A stretch of DNA of 44,558 nucleotides from Selenomonadaceae bacterium (GTDB lineage: Bacteria > Bacillota > Negativicutes > Selenomonadales > Selenomonadaceae), in assembly GCA_017554235.1 (NCBI GenBank), contig JAFZIV010000025.1, positions 1 through 44,558 of the forward strand, in the 5' to 3' direction. Of the stretch, positions 17,354 to 25,460 are shown piece by piece. Position 1 is the first letter of the stretch. Every line of letters begins with the position of its first letter. The position numbers were made by a program, and so were the translations under genes. A model generated the notes under the pieces. It saw only the letters and a list, made by a program, of their open reading frames with translations. It had not been told where the DNA came from and did not search any database.

Positions 17354-18550
17354 TTGGAAACAATAGACATTTCGGGAAAAATTAAAAATCTAATTCGATT
17401 CGGCTTGATTTTACTTTTAGGGACAGCCGGCGCGATTGGTTACGGTGTCTTTGAACATTATCACGCCGCTAAAGAATTGCGTATAGAAGACGCAAAAATT
17501 ACAGGGACAATGGTTTCTGTACGCACTTTAGTCAACGGTCAAGTCGGCGAATTTTTAGTTGATGACGGCGCGGAAGTTAAAGCGGGAGACGTTATCGCGA
17601 AGATTAAAGTCAGTGTTACTGAAGAAGATATTCAGCAACTTCAAGATACACTTGATATGGCTCGCGCAAATTACGAAGAATTGCAAAAAGGTAAGTGGGT
17701 AACAGTCCCTGTTAAAAGGATGCGTGCCGTAAGAACTCCTGTAACTTCCACGATAACTCATAGAGGCACTTATACTAATAATTCGGCAAATTTGGCAAGT
17801 CTTCAGGAACGCGCCAACCGTATGCGTGAACTGTATGCAATGGGCGCAGTCAGTGCGCAACAACGTGATGCCGCGATTCAAGCTTACGAAACCGCAAAAA
17901 GAAATCAAGGTTCGTCTTATTCGCCATACACGACTACTGATACAACTTATGAGACGACTTACGTTGAAGAAATTGAATACGTTGAGCAATTTCAACCTAC
18001 GCCGCCTGAAATTTTGAGTATTGCGGAAAATGCCGTAAAGCAGGCGGAACTTTCTCTTAACGTTGCGCAACAACAAGCTTTGCAAACGGAGATTGTTGCG
18101 CCGGTGGACGGAACGCTTTATTATTCCGCAGAAGTTGACAAAGATTTAAATGCAGGTGACGTTGTAGCTAAAGTTGGTGACAGTAATGAACTTTGGCTTG
18201 CCGCTGAAGTTAGCGAAGAGACTTTCAACAAAGTTTCTCTCGGTAAGTTGGTAAATTATTCTATTGACGGAAAAAATTTGACAGGCATTGTTATTGAAAA
18301 GATTGCACCTGATCCTGTTGAAGAAATTGTTGAAGAAGAAGAGCCCGTTTGGCAACCGCCGAAAGAGGAAAATTCTGTAGCTGAAAATTCTGCGTCAGAA
18401 GTAAATTCCTCAACAGAAAAATCTGCCGGAGAAAATTCTACAGACGCACCGCCTCGCAATGATAAATTTATTCTGCGCGTATCTTTGCCTACGGAAAGTG
18501 ATTTGAATTACAAGCCCAATTCCACCACGACGCTTAAAGTTAAATTGTAA
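17354..18550 (+). CDS. HlyD/biotin-lipoyl-type membrane fusion protein
   Basis: This is a periplasmic adaptor-like protein of 398 residues. It has one N-terminal membrane helix (about 14-34), a first half of the lipoyl/barrel-sandwich domain ('VNGQVGEFLVDDGAEVKAGDVIAKI'-type motif, about 55-80), a helical hairpin with 'LASLQERANRMRELYAMGAVSAQ', and the second lipoyl half with 'IVAPVDGTLYYSAEVDKDLNAGDVVAKV'-type sequence near 250-280. The C-terminal barrel is interrupted by a low-complexity linker rich in Glu, Asn and Ser (about 320-365). No transporter or outer-membrane channel gene is adjacent, so its partner is unknown. The start is TTG 17354, 13 bases after mutS2, with GGGAGCG in front. 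Confidence 0.82.
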   Translation: METIDISGKIKNLIRFGLILLLGTAGAIGYGVFEHYHAAKELRIEDAKITGTMVSVRTLVNGQVGEFLVDDGAEVKAGDVIAKIKVSVTEEDIQQLQDTLDMARANYEELQKGKWVTVPVKRMRAVRTPVTSTITHRGTYTNNSANLASLQERANRMRELYAMGAVSAQQRDAAIQAYETAKRNQGSSYSPYTTTDTTYETTYVEEIEYVEQFQPTPPEILSIAENAVKQAELSLNVAQQQALQTEIVAPVDGTLYYSAEVDKDLNAGDVVAKVGDSNELWLAAEVSEETFNKVSLGKLVNYSIDGKNLTGIVIEKIAPDPVEEIVEEEEPVWQPPKEENSVAENSASEVNSSTEKSAGENSTDAPPRNDKFILRVSLPTESDLNYKPNSTTTLKVKL

Positions 18551-18576
18551 TAAAAAATCCCTGCCGCTTGACAGGG
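18551..18576 (-). terminator. Terminator for the - strand DUF805 gene
   Basis: CCCTG/CAGGG (18559-18563 and 18572-18576) with an 8-nt loop is followed, on the - strand, by ATTTTTTA (18551-18558). On the + strand no T run follows, so it serves mainly the - strand gene. Confidence 0.65.
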
Positions 18577-18616
18577 TGTCGTTATGAATTTTTGTTTTGT
18601 GAAGGGTATTGTAAAT

Positions 18617-19111
18617 TTATTTTGCCGCGCCGTATTCGTTGGTAACTTCTTCACCTTTCATAAACAAAAGGTACATATAGAAACCCAACATTGAAATTCC
18701 ACTGATAATCATATACGGCATTGATTCTGCTATCGAGGGGAAGCCGCTGTTTATTACTGATATTAATATGCTAACTCCTAAAAATATTTTAGCTAAAGTT
18801 TCATCCTTGCCAATATCATGTAAACGTTTTGAGTTTAAGCAGTATTGCGGAACTAATGCTCCAAACATTACAATCGCTGTAACGATGTCAAACCAAATCG
18901 GTGTTGACGGTGTTGGATCTGACCCTAATGCTAACGAAAGAATTGCCGCACTTCCGGCTACGAATAATGTTATAAACTCAAGTAAGAGTAACAGAATACT
19001 TCTACTGAAAAATGTCATTCTGCCAATTCTGCCGTTTGGAGTAAAAAATTTCTCCTTGAAAGTTTCGTTATTCTCCGATACCGTTTCACTTTTCATAATT
19101 TCGTTTGTCAT
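18617..19111 (-). CDS. DUF805 membrane protein
   Basis: This is a small integral membrane protein of 164 residues with four hydrophobic helices. It carries the DUF805 hallmarks: 'GRIGRMTFFSRS' just before the first helix and 'NSKRLHDIGK' between helices. The function of DUF805 is unknown. I chose the start at 19111, because AAGGAGAG lies 7-8 bases upstream on the - strand. A longer frame to 19165 would place that ribosome site inside the gene. It is the only normal gene on the - strand in this window, converging on the HlyD-like gene. Confidence 0.82.
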   Translation of the reverse strand: MTNEIMKSETVSENNETFKEKFFTPNGRIGRMTFFSRSILLLLLEFITLFVAGSAAILSLALGSDPTPSTPIWFDIVTAIVMFGALVPQYCLNSKRLHDIGKDETLAKIFLGVSILISVINSGFPSIAESMPYMIISGISMLGFYMYLLFMKGEEVTNEYGAAK

Positions 19112-19213
19112 TTCTAATCTCTCCTTAAATTTTATTTTTTTCTTTCTGTTCATTATACGCACCAAAGATTAAAATATTAATAAAAAATTTTTAAACGGAG
19201 ATGAAATTTTACG

Positions 19214-19957
19214 TTGATGATTGAGGGAGCAGAGCCGTTTTTATTTCGCGGCGGCAAAGAAGGCGTCCTGTTGATTCACGGATTTACGGGATCGCCAGCG
19301 GAACTTTTATTGCTAGGAGAATTTTTAAACCACGCAGGTTATACAGTTTTATGCGTAAGACTTGCCGGACACGGCACAAGCGAATTTGACTTGGAGCGTA
19401 CAACTTGCGCCGATTGGTTTAACTCTGTGCTTGACGGTTACGCAATGCTTAAAAGTTCCTGCGAAAAAATCTTTGTCGTCGGTCACTCTATGGGTTCACT
19501 TTTAAGCTTGAAACTTGCCGCGTTAAAGCACGTTGACAAATTGGTTACATTATCGCCGCCGTTTTTTATCAACGAAGAATTACATTTGGAACAATTACCG
19601 CCGCGCAGTGAGTGCGAAAATTTATTCACATTTAAACCGCGCAGAAAATTACACAACGTCCCTCCCGCCGTCAATAAGACTTATAGAAAATTGCCGTTGG
19701 TCTGCGTCCACGAATTTTTAATTTTGCTTAATGAAGTAACAGAAATTTTATCAAAAGTTCGGACGCCGCTTTTAATAATGCACGCGGAAGACGATCACAC
19801 GGCGAAATTTGAGAGCGCGGAATTTTTATTTAATGCCGTCTCGTCGGAGCAAATCAAGCTGGTTAAAATTCCTACGGGCGGACATTTAATCCCGCTGACT
19901 GAAGGGCGGGATTTTGTATTTGAAAATATTTTGGAGTTTTTAATAAGTAGTGAATAG
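19214..19957 (+). CDS. Alpha/beta hydrolase, carboxylesterase/monoacylglycerol lipase-like
   Basis: This is a cytoplasmic serine hydrolase of 247 residues related to the Est30-type carboxylesterases. The oxyanion-hole segment 'LLIHGFTGSP' (about 19-28) and nucleophile elbow 'GHSMGS' (Ser92) are clear. The acid is probably Asp193 or Asp194 in 'HAEDDHT', and the base His224 in 'TGGHLIP'. Natural substrate is unknown. The start is TTG 19214 or ATG 19217; the nearest ribosome-like GGAG is 13-16 bases away, rather far. The last codons and stop (AGTAGTGAATAG) are formed by the first units of the palindromic repeat that follows, so the C-terminus was probably set by that repeat. Confidence 0.87.
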   Translation: MMIEGAEPFLFRGGKEGVLLIHGFTGSPAELLLLGEFLNHAGYTVLCVRLAGHGTSEFDLERTTCADWFNSVLDGYAMLKSSCEKIFVVGHSMGSLLSLKLAALKHVDKLVTLSPPFFINEELHLEQLPPRSECENLFTFKPRRKLHNVPPAVNKTYRKLPLVCVHEFLILLNEVTEILSKVRTPLLIMHAEDDHTAKFESAEFLFNAVSSEQIKLVKIPTGGHLIPLTEGRDFVFENILEFLISSE

Positions 19958-20032
19958 TGAATAGTCAATAGTGAATAGTGATCAGTAATCAGTGATCAGT
20001 GAAGAGTAAAAATTTCTGATCACTGACCACTT
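19946..20032. repeat. Palindromic repeat, copy A (GTGATCAGTG family)
   Basis: The left half has repeated GTGAATAGT and GTGATCAGT units. The right half reads the same words reversed (CTGATCACTGACCACTT). Copies B (23493) and C (32570) share this layout and the right-hand end. It sits between two genes and supplies the upstream gene's stop codon. Confidence 0.8.
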
Positions 20033-20050
20033 AAACAGAAAGGAAATCTT

Positions 20051-20452
20051 ATGGCACAAAGTGGAGATAATTATTGCTTTGCCTGCGGTGAAAAAAATCC
20101 CGTCGGCTTACATTTAAAGTTTGAAAAAGTTGATGAAAAAATTATCGCTAAAAAAATTTTGGCGCGAGAATATGAAGGTTACGAAGGCGCGGCGCATGGC
20201 GGAATTGTAGCAACGATGCTTGATGAAGCCATGTGCAGGTTCATAAAAGTTTTTTACGATGAACAGGCAATGACGGGGCGGCTTGAAATTCGTTACAAAC
20301 ACCCTACGCCGATTGAACAGGAATTGACAATCACCGCGTGGCAAGAGTCACAACGCCGAAATATTATCACTATGTGCGCCAATATCACAACGGTTGACGG
20401 CGTCATAACTGCGGAGGCAACGGCAAAATTCGCCGTCGTAGCATTACAATGA
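20051..20452 (+). CDS. PaaI-family hotdog thioesterase
   Basis: This is a single hotdog-fold acyl-CoA thioesterase of 133 residues. The N-terminal 'CFACGEKNPVGLH' (Cys9, Cys12) and the catalytic helix 'AHGGIVATMLDEAM' (about 48-61, with the conserved Asp58 region) are typical of the PaaI/YigI-like group. It hydrolyses thioesters in the cytoplasm; the acyl group cannot be told. It starts at ATG 20051 after AAAGGAAA, and its stop overlaps the RNase R start by 4 bases (ATGA), so the two are translationally coupled. Confidence 0.87.
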   Translation: MAQSGDNYCFACGEKNPVGLHLKFEKVDEKIIAKKILAREYEGYEGAAHGGIVATMLDEAMCRFIKVFYDEQAMTGRLEIRYKHPTPIEQELTITAWQESQRRNIITMCANITTVDGVITAEATAKFAVVALQ

Positions 20453-22440
20453 CAAGACGTAAAAAATTTTATGATGACTTTGATTTTGATGATTGGATTG
20501 CGCCGAAAAAAAATATTTATGTCACGGGAAAAATCAGCATAAATCAGCGCGGTTTTGGTTTTGTGGCGACTGATGACGGCAGGAAAGATATTTACGTTGC
20601 GGCTACAGATGTTTATCACGCCATGCACGGTGATACGGTTAAAGTTCGTATAATTTCTGATTACGGCGAGCGGCGCGAAGGTGAAGTCGTTGAAGTCGTA
20701 CAACACGGCAACGAAATTTTTATTTGTAAAATTAAAAATCGCGGCAAACTTTTTTGGGCTGAACCTGCCGACGAAAAATTTAATTTCCAAATTAAATTTA
20801 AATGCGACAATAAAAAATATTTTATGGATTTAAAACACCGTCACGCAAAAGTTGTCGTCAAGGTTACCGATTGGAAAAATCTGCGCGGAGAAGTTTTAGA
20901 AGTCATTGACCCGACTAAAGATTTAGGAAGTGACATTACGGAGATTTTACGCAGTCACGGAGTCTTTGAAGAATTTCCCGCCGAAGTTCAAGCCGAAGCC
21001 GCTAAACTTGAAACTGTTCCCAATGCTAATGAAATTTCACAACGCATTGACCGCAGAGATTTTGAAATTGTTACGATTGACGGCGAGGACGCTAAAGACC
21101 TTGACGACGGAGTTTTCGCGAAAAAAATTGACGGCGGATATTTTTTAGGCGTGTATATTGCGGACGTTAGTTATTACGTTAAGCCGCACACCGCGCTTGA
21201 CAAAGAGGCGTTTAATCGCGGTACAAGTATTTATCCCGTTGACAGAGTTGTACCAATGTTGCCCGTCGAACTTTCCAACGGAATTTGCAGCCTTAACGCC
21301 AATGTTGACAGGTTAGTTATGGCTTGCGAAATGAAAATTAATTCTGAAGGAAAAATTATTGACTACAAAATTTTTCCTACAACTATTCACGTTTACCGCC
21401 GATTGAGTTATACACAGGTTCAAAAATTTATTGACGGTGACACGTCCGAACTGGCAGACTGCGCGGAAAATATTAATACGTTGCTGGAGATTTACAAGTT
21501 GCGGAAAAAAATTCGCAATGAACGCGGCTCAATAGATTTTGATTTGCCGGAAATTAAAATTGAACTTGATGAATTTGAAAAGCCCGTCAAGCTGACGAAA
21601 AAAATTAACGGCGTCGCAGAAAATATCATTGAAGAATGTATGTTGGCGGCGAATGAAACCGTTGCCGAACATACGATTAGAAAAAATCTTCCGAGCTTAT
21701 ATCGCGTCCATGAAAATCCTTCGTCCGATAAAGTTGAAATTTTTAATAAATTGCTGGCGCATTTCAGCCTACATATTTCTGCCAATGAAAAAAATCTCCA
21801 ACCTCGTGACTTTCAAAAGATTATCGAAAAGATTAAAAATAATCCTGCCGAAAAAGTTATCACGACATTTGCTCTGCGTACAATGCAACAAGCGCGTTAT
21901 TCGGCTGAAAATCTCGGGCATTTCGGAATTGCCGCGCAGTTTTACACGCATTTTACTTCGCCGATTCGTCGCTATCCCGATTTGATTGTACATAGAATGT
22001 TGCACGCAAGTTTTGAGACGCCGGAAAAAATTTCTAAGTTGGCTAAAAAACTTGAAGAAATTGCTATGAAGTCGTCAGAAATGGAACGCCGCGCAGTTGA
22101 CATTGAACGCGAAGCCGTCGACTTAAAATCTGTTGAGTATATGAAAAATTTTTTGTGGCGGAAATTTGACGGCGTAATTTGCAGTGTCACGAATTTTGGA
22201 TTTTTTGTCGAGCTTGATAACGGTGTTGACGGACTTGTACACGCGTCTACGCTTAACGATGATTATTATAATTACATTGATTCGGAATTTGCGTTGATAG
22301 GTCAGAGGAGCGGAAAAAGTTTTCATATTGGAGACAAAGTACGAGTCAGATTGATTGGAGCTAATGTCAAGTTGCGACAAATTGATTTTGAATTGGTTGA
22401 TGAAGTTGAAGATGATGATTTAGTTGCAGAAATTAATTAG
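20449..22440 (+). CDS. rnr: Ribonuclease R (RNB/VacB family 3'-5' exoribonuclease)
   Basis: This is a processive exoribonuclease of 663 residues. Cold-shock-like RNA-binding domains occupy the N-terminus ('RGFGFVATD' near 34-42). The catalytic RNB domain carries 'DGEDAKDLDDGV' (about 210-221), whose aspartates bind the metal ions. A C-terminal S1 domain runs from about 573 to 655. It is shorter than many RNase R proteins because the N-terminal helix-turn-helix domain is missing and the C-terminal basic tail is short. The start ATG overlaps the thioesterase stop. The secG, smpB and tmRNA genes that often flank rnr are not here. A strong terminator follows. Confidence 0.94.
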   Translation: MTRRKKFYDDFDFDDWIAPKKNIYVTGKISINQRGFGFVATDDGRKDIYVAATDVYHAMHGDTVKVRIISDYGERREGEVVEVVQHGNEIFICKIKNRGKLFWAEPADEKFNFQIKFKCDNKKYFMDLKHRHAKVVVKVTDWKNLRGEVLEVIDPTKDLGSDITEILRSHGVFEEFPAEVQAEAAKLETVPNANEISQRIDRRDFEIVTIDGEDAKDLDDGVFAKKIDGGYFLGVYIADVSYYVKPHTALDKEAFNRGTSIYPVDRVVPMLPVELSNGICSLNANVDRLVMACEMKINSEGKIIDYKIFPTTIHVYRRLSYTQVQKFIDGDTSELADCAENINTLLEIYKLRKKIRNERGSIDFDLPEIKIELDEFEKPVKLTKKINGVAENIIEECMLAANETVAEHTIRKNLPSLYRVHENPSSDKVEIFNKLLAHFSLHISANEKNLQPRDFQKIIEKIKNNPAEKVITTFALRTMQQARYSAENLGHFGIAAQFYTHFTSPIRRYPDLIVHRMLHASFETPEKISKLAKKLEEIAMKSSEMERRAVDIEREAVDLKSVEYMKNFLWRKFDGVICSVTNFGFFVELDNGVDGLVHASTLNDDYYNYIDSEFALIGQRSGKSFHIGDKVRVRLIGANVKLRQIDFELVDEVEDDDLVAEIN

Positions 22441-22445
22441 CCGTA

Positions 22446-22489
22446 ATAAACGCAAAAAATTTTTTCAGCTATTTTTTGCGTTTATTTTA
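22446..22489 (+). terminator. Terminator after RNase R
   Basis: A perfect 15-bp stem (22446-22460 with 22471-22485) closes a 10-nt loop, then TTTTA. The 3' arm contains the -35 box of the next promoter. Confidence 0.75.
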
Positions 22490-22504
22490 CGATTTTGTTA
22501 TAAT
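22476..22504 (+). promoter_or_regulatory. Promoter of iorA, nested in the terminator
   Basis: TTGCGT (22476-22481), 17 bp, then TATAAT (22499-22504). The -35 lies within the terminator's 3' arm. Confidence 0.65.
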
Positions 22505-22536
22505 TTGCGCAAAAATTTTTTTAGGAGAGAATAATT

Positions 22537-24318
22537 TTGAAAGAATTAATGTTAGGAAATAAAGCATTGGCGCGAGGACTTTACGAAGCGGGCGTTTGTT
22601 TCGTTTCAAGTTATCCCGGTACGCCTTCAACAGAAATCACAGAAGAATCCGCAAAATTTGACGAAATTTATTGCGAATGGGCTCCAAATGAAAAAGTTGC
22701 TATGGAATCTGCTTTCGGCGCGTCTTTGGCTGGAAAAAGAGCTTTTTGCGCTCAAAAACATGTCGGCTTAAATGTTGCAGCGGATCCGCTTTTTACAATG
22801 TCTTACACAGGCGTCAACGCAGGACTTGTAATCGTCGTCGCTGATGATGCAGGTATGCATTCTTCGCAAAATGAACAGGATAGCCGTCATTATGCTATCG
22901 CCGCTAAAGTTCCTATGCTTGAACCTTCCGATTCTGCCGAAGCGTTAAATTTTGCAAAAATTGCTTACGAAATTTCGGAAAAATTTGATACGCCCGTTAT
23001 TATAAAAATGTGTACGCGCGTCGCTCATTCTCAATCTGTCGTCGAAATTGGCGAAAGAGTTGTCCCTACAAAAAATTACGAAAAAAATATCGCAAAATAC
23101 GTAATGATGCCCGGCAACGCTAAAAAACGTCACCCGATTGTTGAGGAACGCACTAAAAATTTAAAAATTTACGCCGAAACTACTCCGCTTAATAAAATTG
23201 AAATTTTTTCTGACGAAATCGGAATTATTACTTCTTCGACAAGTTATCAGTATGTTAAAGAAGTTTTTGGAGAAAATGCCAGCGTTTTAAAACTTGGTAT
23301 GGTTAATCCTCTTCCCGACGATTTAATTAAAAATTTTGCGTCGAAAGTTAAAAAATTGTACGTTGTCGAAGAATTAGACGAAATTATAGAAAATCACGTA
23401 AAAAGTTTAGGAATTGCCGTCGAAGGCTCAAAAATTTTGCCGCGCATTGATGAATTTTCTCAAAATATTATCAGAAATGCTTTTGAAAATTTAGTGGTCA
23501 GTGGTCAGTTGTCAGTGAATAGTGAAATATCCAATTCGCTTAAAAAATCACTGATCCCTGATCACTTTTCACTGAACACTGAAGTTCCCAATCGTCCGCC
23601 TGTTATGTGCGCAGGTTGTCCTCATCGCGGATTATTTTATACTTTGAAAAAAAATAAATGCACGGTTCTTGGCGACATTGGTTGCTATACTTTGGGCGCA
23701 GTTCCGCCGCTTTCTACTATCGAAATGACTTTGTGCATGGGCGCGTCAATCGGTGCTACTCACGGTTTTAATAAAATTCTCGGAAAAAATTCAGAAAATA
23801 AAACCGTTGCGGTTATCGGCGATTCAACTTTTATGCACAGCGGTATGACGGGACTTGCTAACGTCGCTTATAATCAATCAAATTCTACGATAATTATTTT
23901 GGATAATTCGATTACGGGAATGACGGGGCATCAGCAAAATCCTACGACCGGTTTTAATATTAAAGGCGACCCTGCAGGAAAAATTAATCTTGAGGAACTT
24001 TGCCGCGCTATGGGCATTAATCGCGTTAAAGTTGTCGATCCTTATAATTTAAAGCAATGCGACGAAGTTTTAAAGGAAGAATTAAAAATTTCGGAACCGT
24101 CCGTAATAATTTCTCGTCGTCCTTGCGCTCTTTTGAAATACGTTAAACATAATCCGCCGCTTAAAGTTAATCCAGATAAATGTATCGGCTGCAAATCTTG
24201 TATGAAAATCGGTTGCCCTGCTATTTCTATCAAAAATGGTAAAGCCGTCGTCGATTCTACTCAATGCGTCGGTTGCAATGTTTGTTCCCAACTTTGTCCC
24301 AAAAAAGCTTTTGAATAA
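22537..24318 (+). CDS. iorA: Indolepyruvate:ferredoxin oxidoreductase, alpha subunit
   Basis: This TPP- and iron-sulfur-containing subunit oxidatively decarboxylates aryl pyruvates, giving aryl acyl-CoA and reduced ferredoxin. The pyrimidine-side domain starts with 'SYPGTPSTEI' (25-34). The TPP-binding domain has 'CAGCPHRG', 'GDIGCYTLG' and 'GDSTFMHSGMTGL'. Two [4Fe-4S] motifs close the protein: 'CIGCKSCMKIGCP' and 'CVGCNVCSQLCP'. The start is TTG 22537, 7 bases after AGGAGAG. The linker at residues about 319-349 is encoded by an in-frame palindromic repeat (23493-23582), leaving both domains intact. The beta subunit gene iorB, usually next door, is missing: a terminator and then transposons follow. 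It is 593 residues. Confidence 0.93.
   Translation: MKELMLGNKALARGLYEAGVCFVSSYPGTPSTEITEESAKFDEIYCEWAPNEKVAMESAFGASLAGKRAFCAQKHVGLNVAADPLFTMSYTGVNAGLVIVVADDAGMHSSQNEQDSRHYAIAAKVPMLEPSDSAEALNFAKIAYEISEKFDTPVIIKMCTRVAHSQSVVEIGERVVPTKNYEKNIAKYVMMPGNAKKRHPIVEERTKNLKIYAETTPLNKIEIFSDEIGIITSSTSYQYVKEVFGENASVLKLGMVNPLPDDLIKNFASKVKKLYVVEELDEIIENHVKSLGIAVEGSKILPRIDEFSQNIIRNAFENLVVSGQLSVNSEISNSLKKSLIPDHFSLNTEVPNRPPVMCAGCPHRGLFYTLKKNKCTVLGDIGCYTLGAVPPLSTIEMTLCMGASIGATHGFNKILGKNSENKTVAVIGDSTFMHSGMTGLANVAYNQSNSTIIILDNSITGMTGHQQNPTTGFNIKGDPAGKINLEELCRAMGINRVKVVDPYNLKQCDEVLKEELKISEPSVIISRRPCALLKYVKHNPPLKVNPDKCIGCKSCMKIGCPAISIKNGKAVVDSTQCVGCNVCSQLCPKKAFE
23493..23582. repeat. Palindromic repeat, copy B, in frame inside iorA
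   Basis: The left half holds AGTGGTCAGTGGTCAGTTG and GTGAATAGTGA. The right half holds the reversed words TCACTGATCCCTGATCAC and CACTGAACACT. It is the same family as copies A and C, but here it is translated without a stop as part of IorA, between the 'FENL' and 'RPPVMCAGCP' segments. Confidence 0.8.
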
Positions 24319-24333
24319 AATTTTTTCCTACTC

Positions 24334-24353
24334 AGCCTTCGGGCTATTTTTTT
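24334..24353 (+). terminator. Terminator of iorA
   Basis: AGCC-TTCG-GGCT (24334-24345), a UUCG tetraloop hairpin, is followed by ATTTTTTT. Confidence 0.75.
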
Positions 24354-24401
24354 ATTGCAAATTTCCAAAATTCTCATTGATACAACTGCTTTTTATAATA
24401 G

Positions 24402-25249
24402 ACGTATTCGGAAACCAAGAAATATGGTATAATATCTTTGGTGATTGAATTGAAAACGATTGACCAAGTCAAAAATTTTAACGATAAAAAGTTTCAAAAA
24501 ACATTCGCAACTATGATTGAAATATTGCAAAAACAATATCGCGAATCACATAAAAAGTGCGGAAGACCTCCGAAAGTAACAATGTTTGACAGGCTTTGTA
24601 TTTTCTTTGCATATTATAGAGACGGCAGAACAATAGCCGACATAGCAAATGATTACAGTATTGCAGAAAGTACAACTTTTGACATAATGCGCTTAGTGGA
24701 AGATACTTTACTTGCTGATGAAAGATTTCATCTACCCTCTAAACGTGCCTTGCTGAAAGAAAATATTGAGATTGCAGTAGTAGACTGTTCAATTCAACGT
24801 CCCAAAAAAACAAAGAAAATGCTATTCCGGCAAAAAGAAACGTCATACCTTGAAAGTTCAACTTGTAATCTCAGAGAAAAAAATTCTGTGTACAAATTAT
24901 GCAAAAGGAGCAGTTCACGATTTTCAACTTTTTAAATTCAGTCGACTCCCTTTAAAACGAAATACTGTGGTTATAGCTGATACAGGTTACTTGGGAATTG
25001 AAAAGATACACAAGAAAAATTTGATACCGAAAAAATCTTCAAAATTTCATCCCTTAACGTTGGAAGAAAAATATTACAATCGGTTTATTTCAAAAATCAG
25101 AATATGTATAGAACATGTCATCAGAAAAATAAAATGTTTTAGGATATTTTCAGAGCGTTATAGATGTCGGCATAAAACTTTTAAAAAACGCTTTAATCTG
25201 GTTTGTGCTATCTATAATTTTGATTTATAAATGTGGTTTCCGAATACGT
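24402..25249 (+). mobile_element. IS5-type insertion sequence
   Basis: A perfect 16-bp inverted repeat, ACGTATTCGGAAACCA (24402-24417) and its complement (25234-25249), encloses about 850 bp with one transposase gene. TAATAG occurs near both outer edges but is not a clean target duplication. An extended -10 (TGGTATAAT, ending 24433) lies just inside the left end. Confidence 0.85.
24438..25230 (+). pseudogene. IS5-family (DDE_Tnp_4-type) transposase in two frames
   Basis: The first frame (24438-24935) has a helix-turn-helix-like N-terminus: 'KVTMFDRLCIFFAYYRDGRTIADIANDYSIAESTTFDIM', and the first catalytic Asp in 'IAVVDCSIQRPKK'. The second frame (open to 25230) continues with 'GKKKRHTLKVQLVI', 'AKGAVHDFQLF', 'IADTGYLG' (second Asp) and the C-terminal 'RICIEHVIRKIKCFRIF' (Glu). 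Joining them needs a +1 shift near 24810-24825, close to an A-rich run. That is not the -1 direction expected of the A6-type slippery site there, so a disabling one-base change is the simpler reading. Translation probably starts at TTG 24438 or GTG 24441 with almost no leader. Confidence 0.75.
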
Positions 25250-25251
25250 TT

Positions 25252-25410
25252 AATAGACAAATTCGGGAACTGTAAGTGATACAAACCAAATTTTTCAGAG
25301 ATAACAAGTTTTTTACTCCAAAATTTTTTTGAAAATTTTTGTCATTGAAATTTTCAACCTGTTCAATCGTTTTAAATTCAATCACCAAAAAGATCATAGT
25401 TGCGTTTGTT
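25252..25410 (-). mobile_element. Truncated inverted relative of the IS5-type element
   Basis: On the - strand from about 25398 to 25318 the sequence encodes 'VIEFKTIEQVENFNDKNFQKNFG'. This matches the start of the neighbouring transposase ('VIELKTIDQVKNFNDKKFQKTF'), and the homology extends upstream to the ATCTTT-GGTGATTG leader. Around 25252-25270, ACAAATTCGGGAACT resembles a decayed terminal repeat. The rest of the transposase is deleted. It lies head to head against the TnpB element. Confidence 0.65.
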
Positions 25411-25460
25411 ATAGTCAAACACATTAGAGATGATAAACTCTCCGGCGTACTACACGCCTC
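25405..25460 (-). ncRNA. Possible 3' end of the TnpB element, omega-RNA-like hairpins
   Basis: On the - strand directly after the tnpB stop, GGCGT-GTAGT-ACGCC and GAGAG-TTTATCAT-CTCT form consecutive hairpins. TnpB elements end in a structured omega RNA that overlaps the 3' end of the gene, with the guide just outside the element, so this is the expected place. The exact boundary is not determined. Confidence 0.4.

Noticed and set aside
19946-20032. Possible CRISPR array from repeated GTGATCAGTG words
   Set aside because: Units are about 9-10 bp, inverted as well as direct, with no unique spacers of constant length and no cas genes; it is a palindromic repeat.
24780-24830. Programmed -1 frameshift in the IS5-type transposase
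   Set aside because: An A-rich slippery run exists, but the frames are related by +1, not -1; a damaging indel is simpler.
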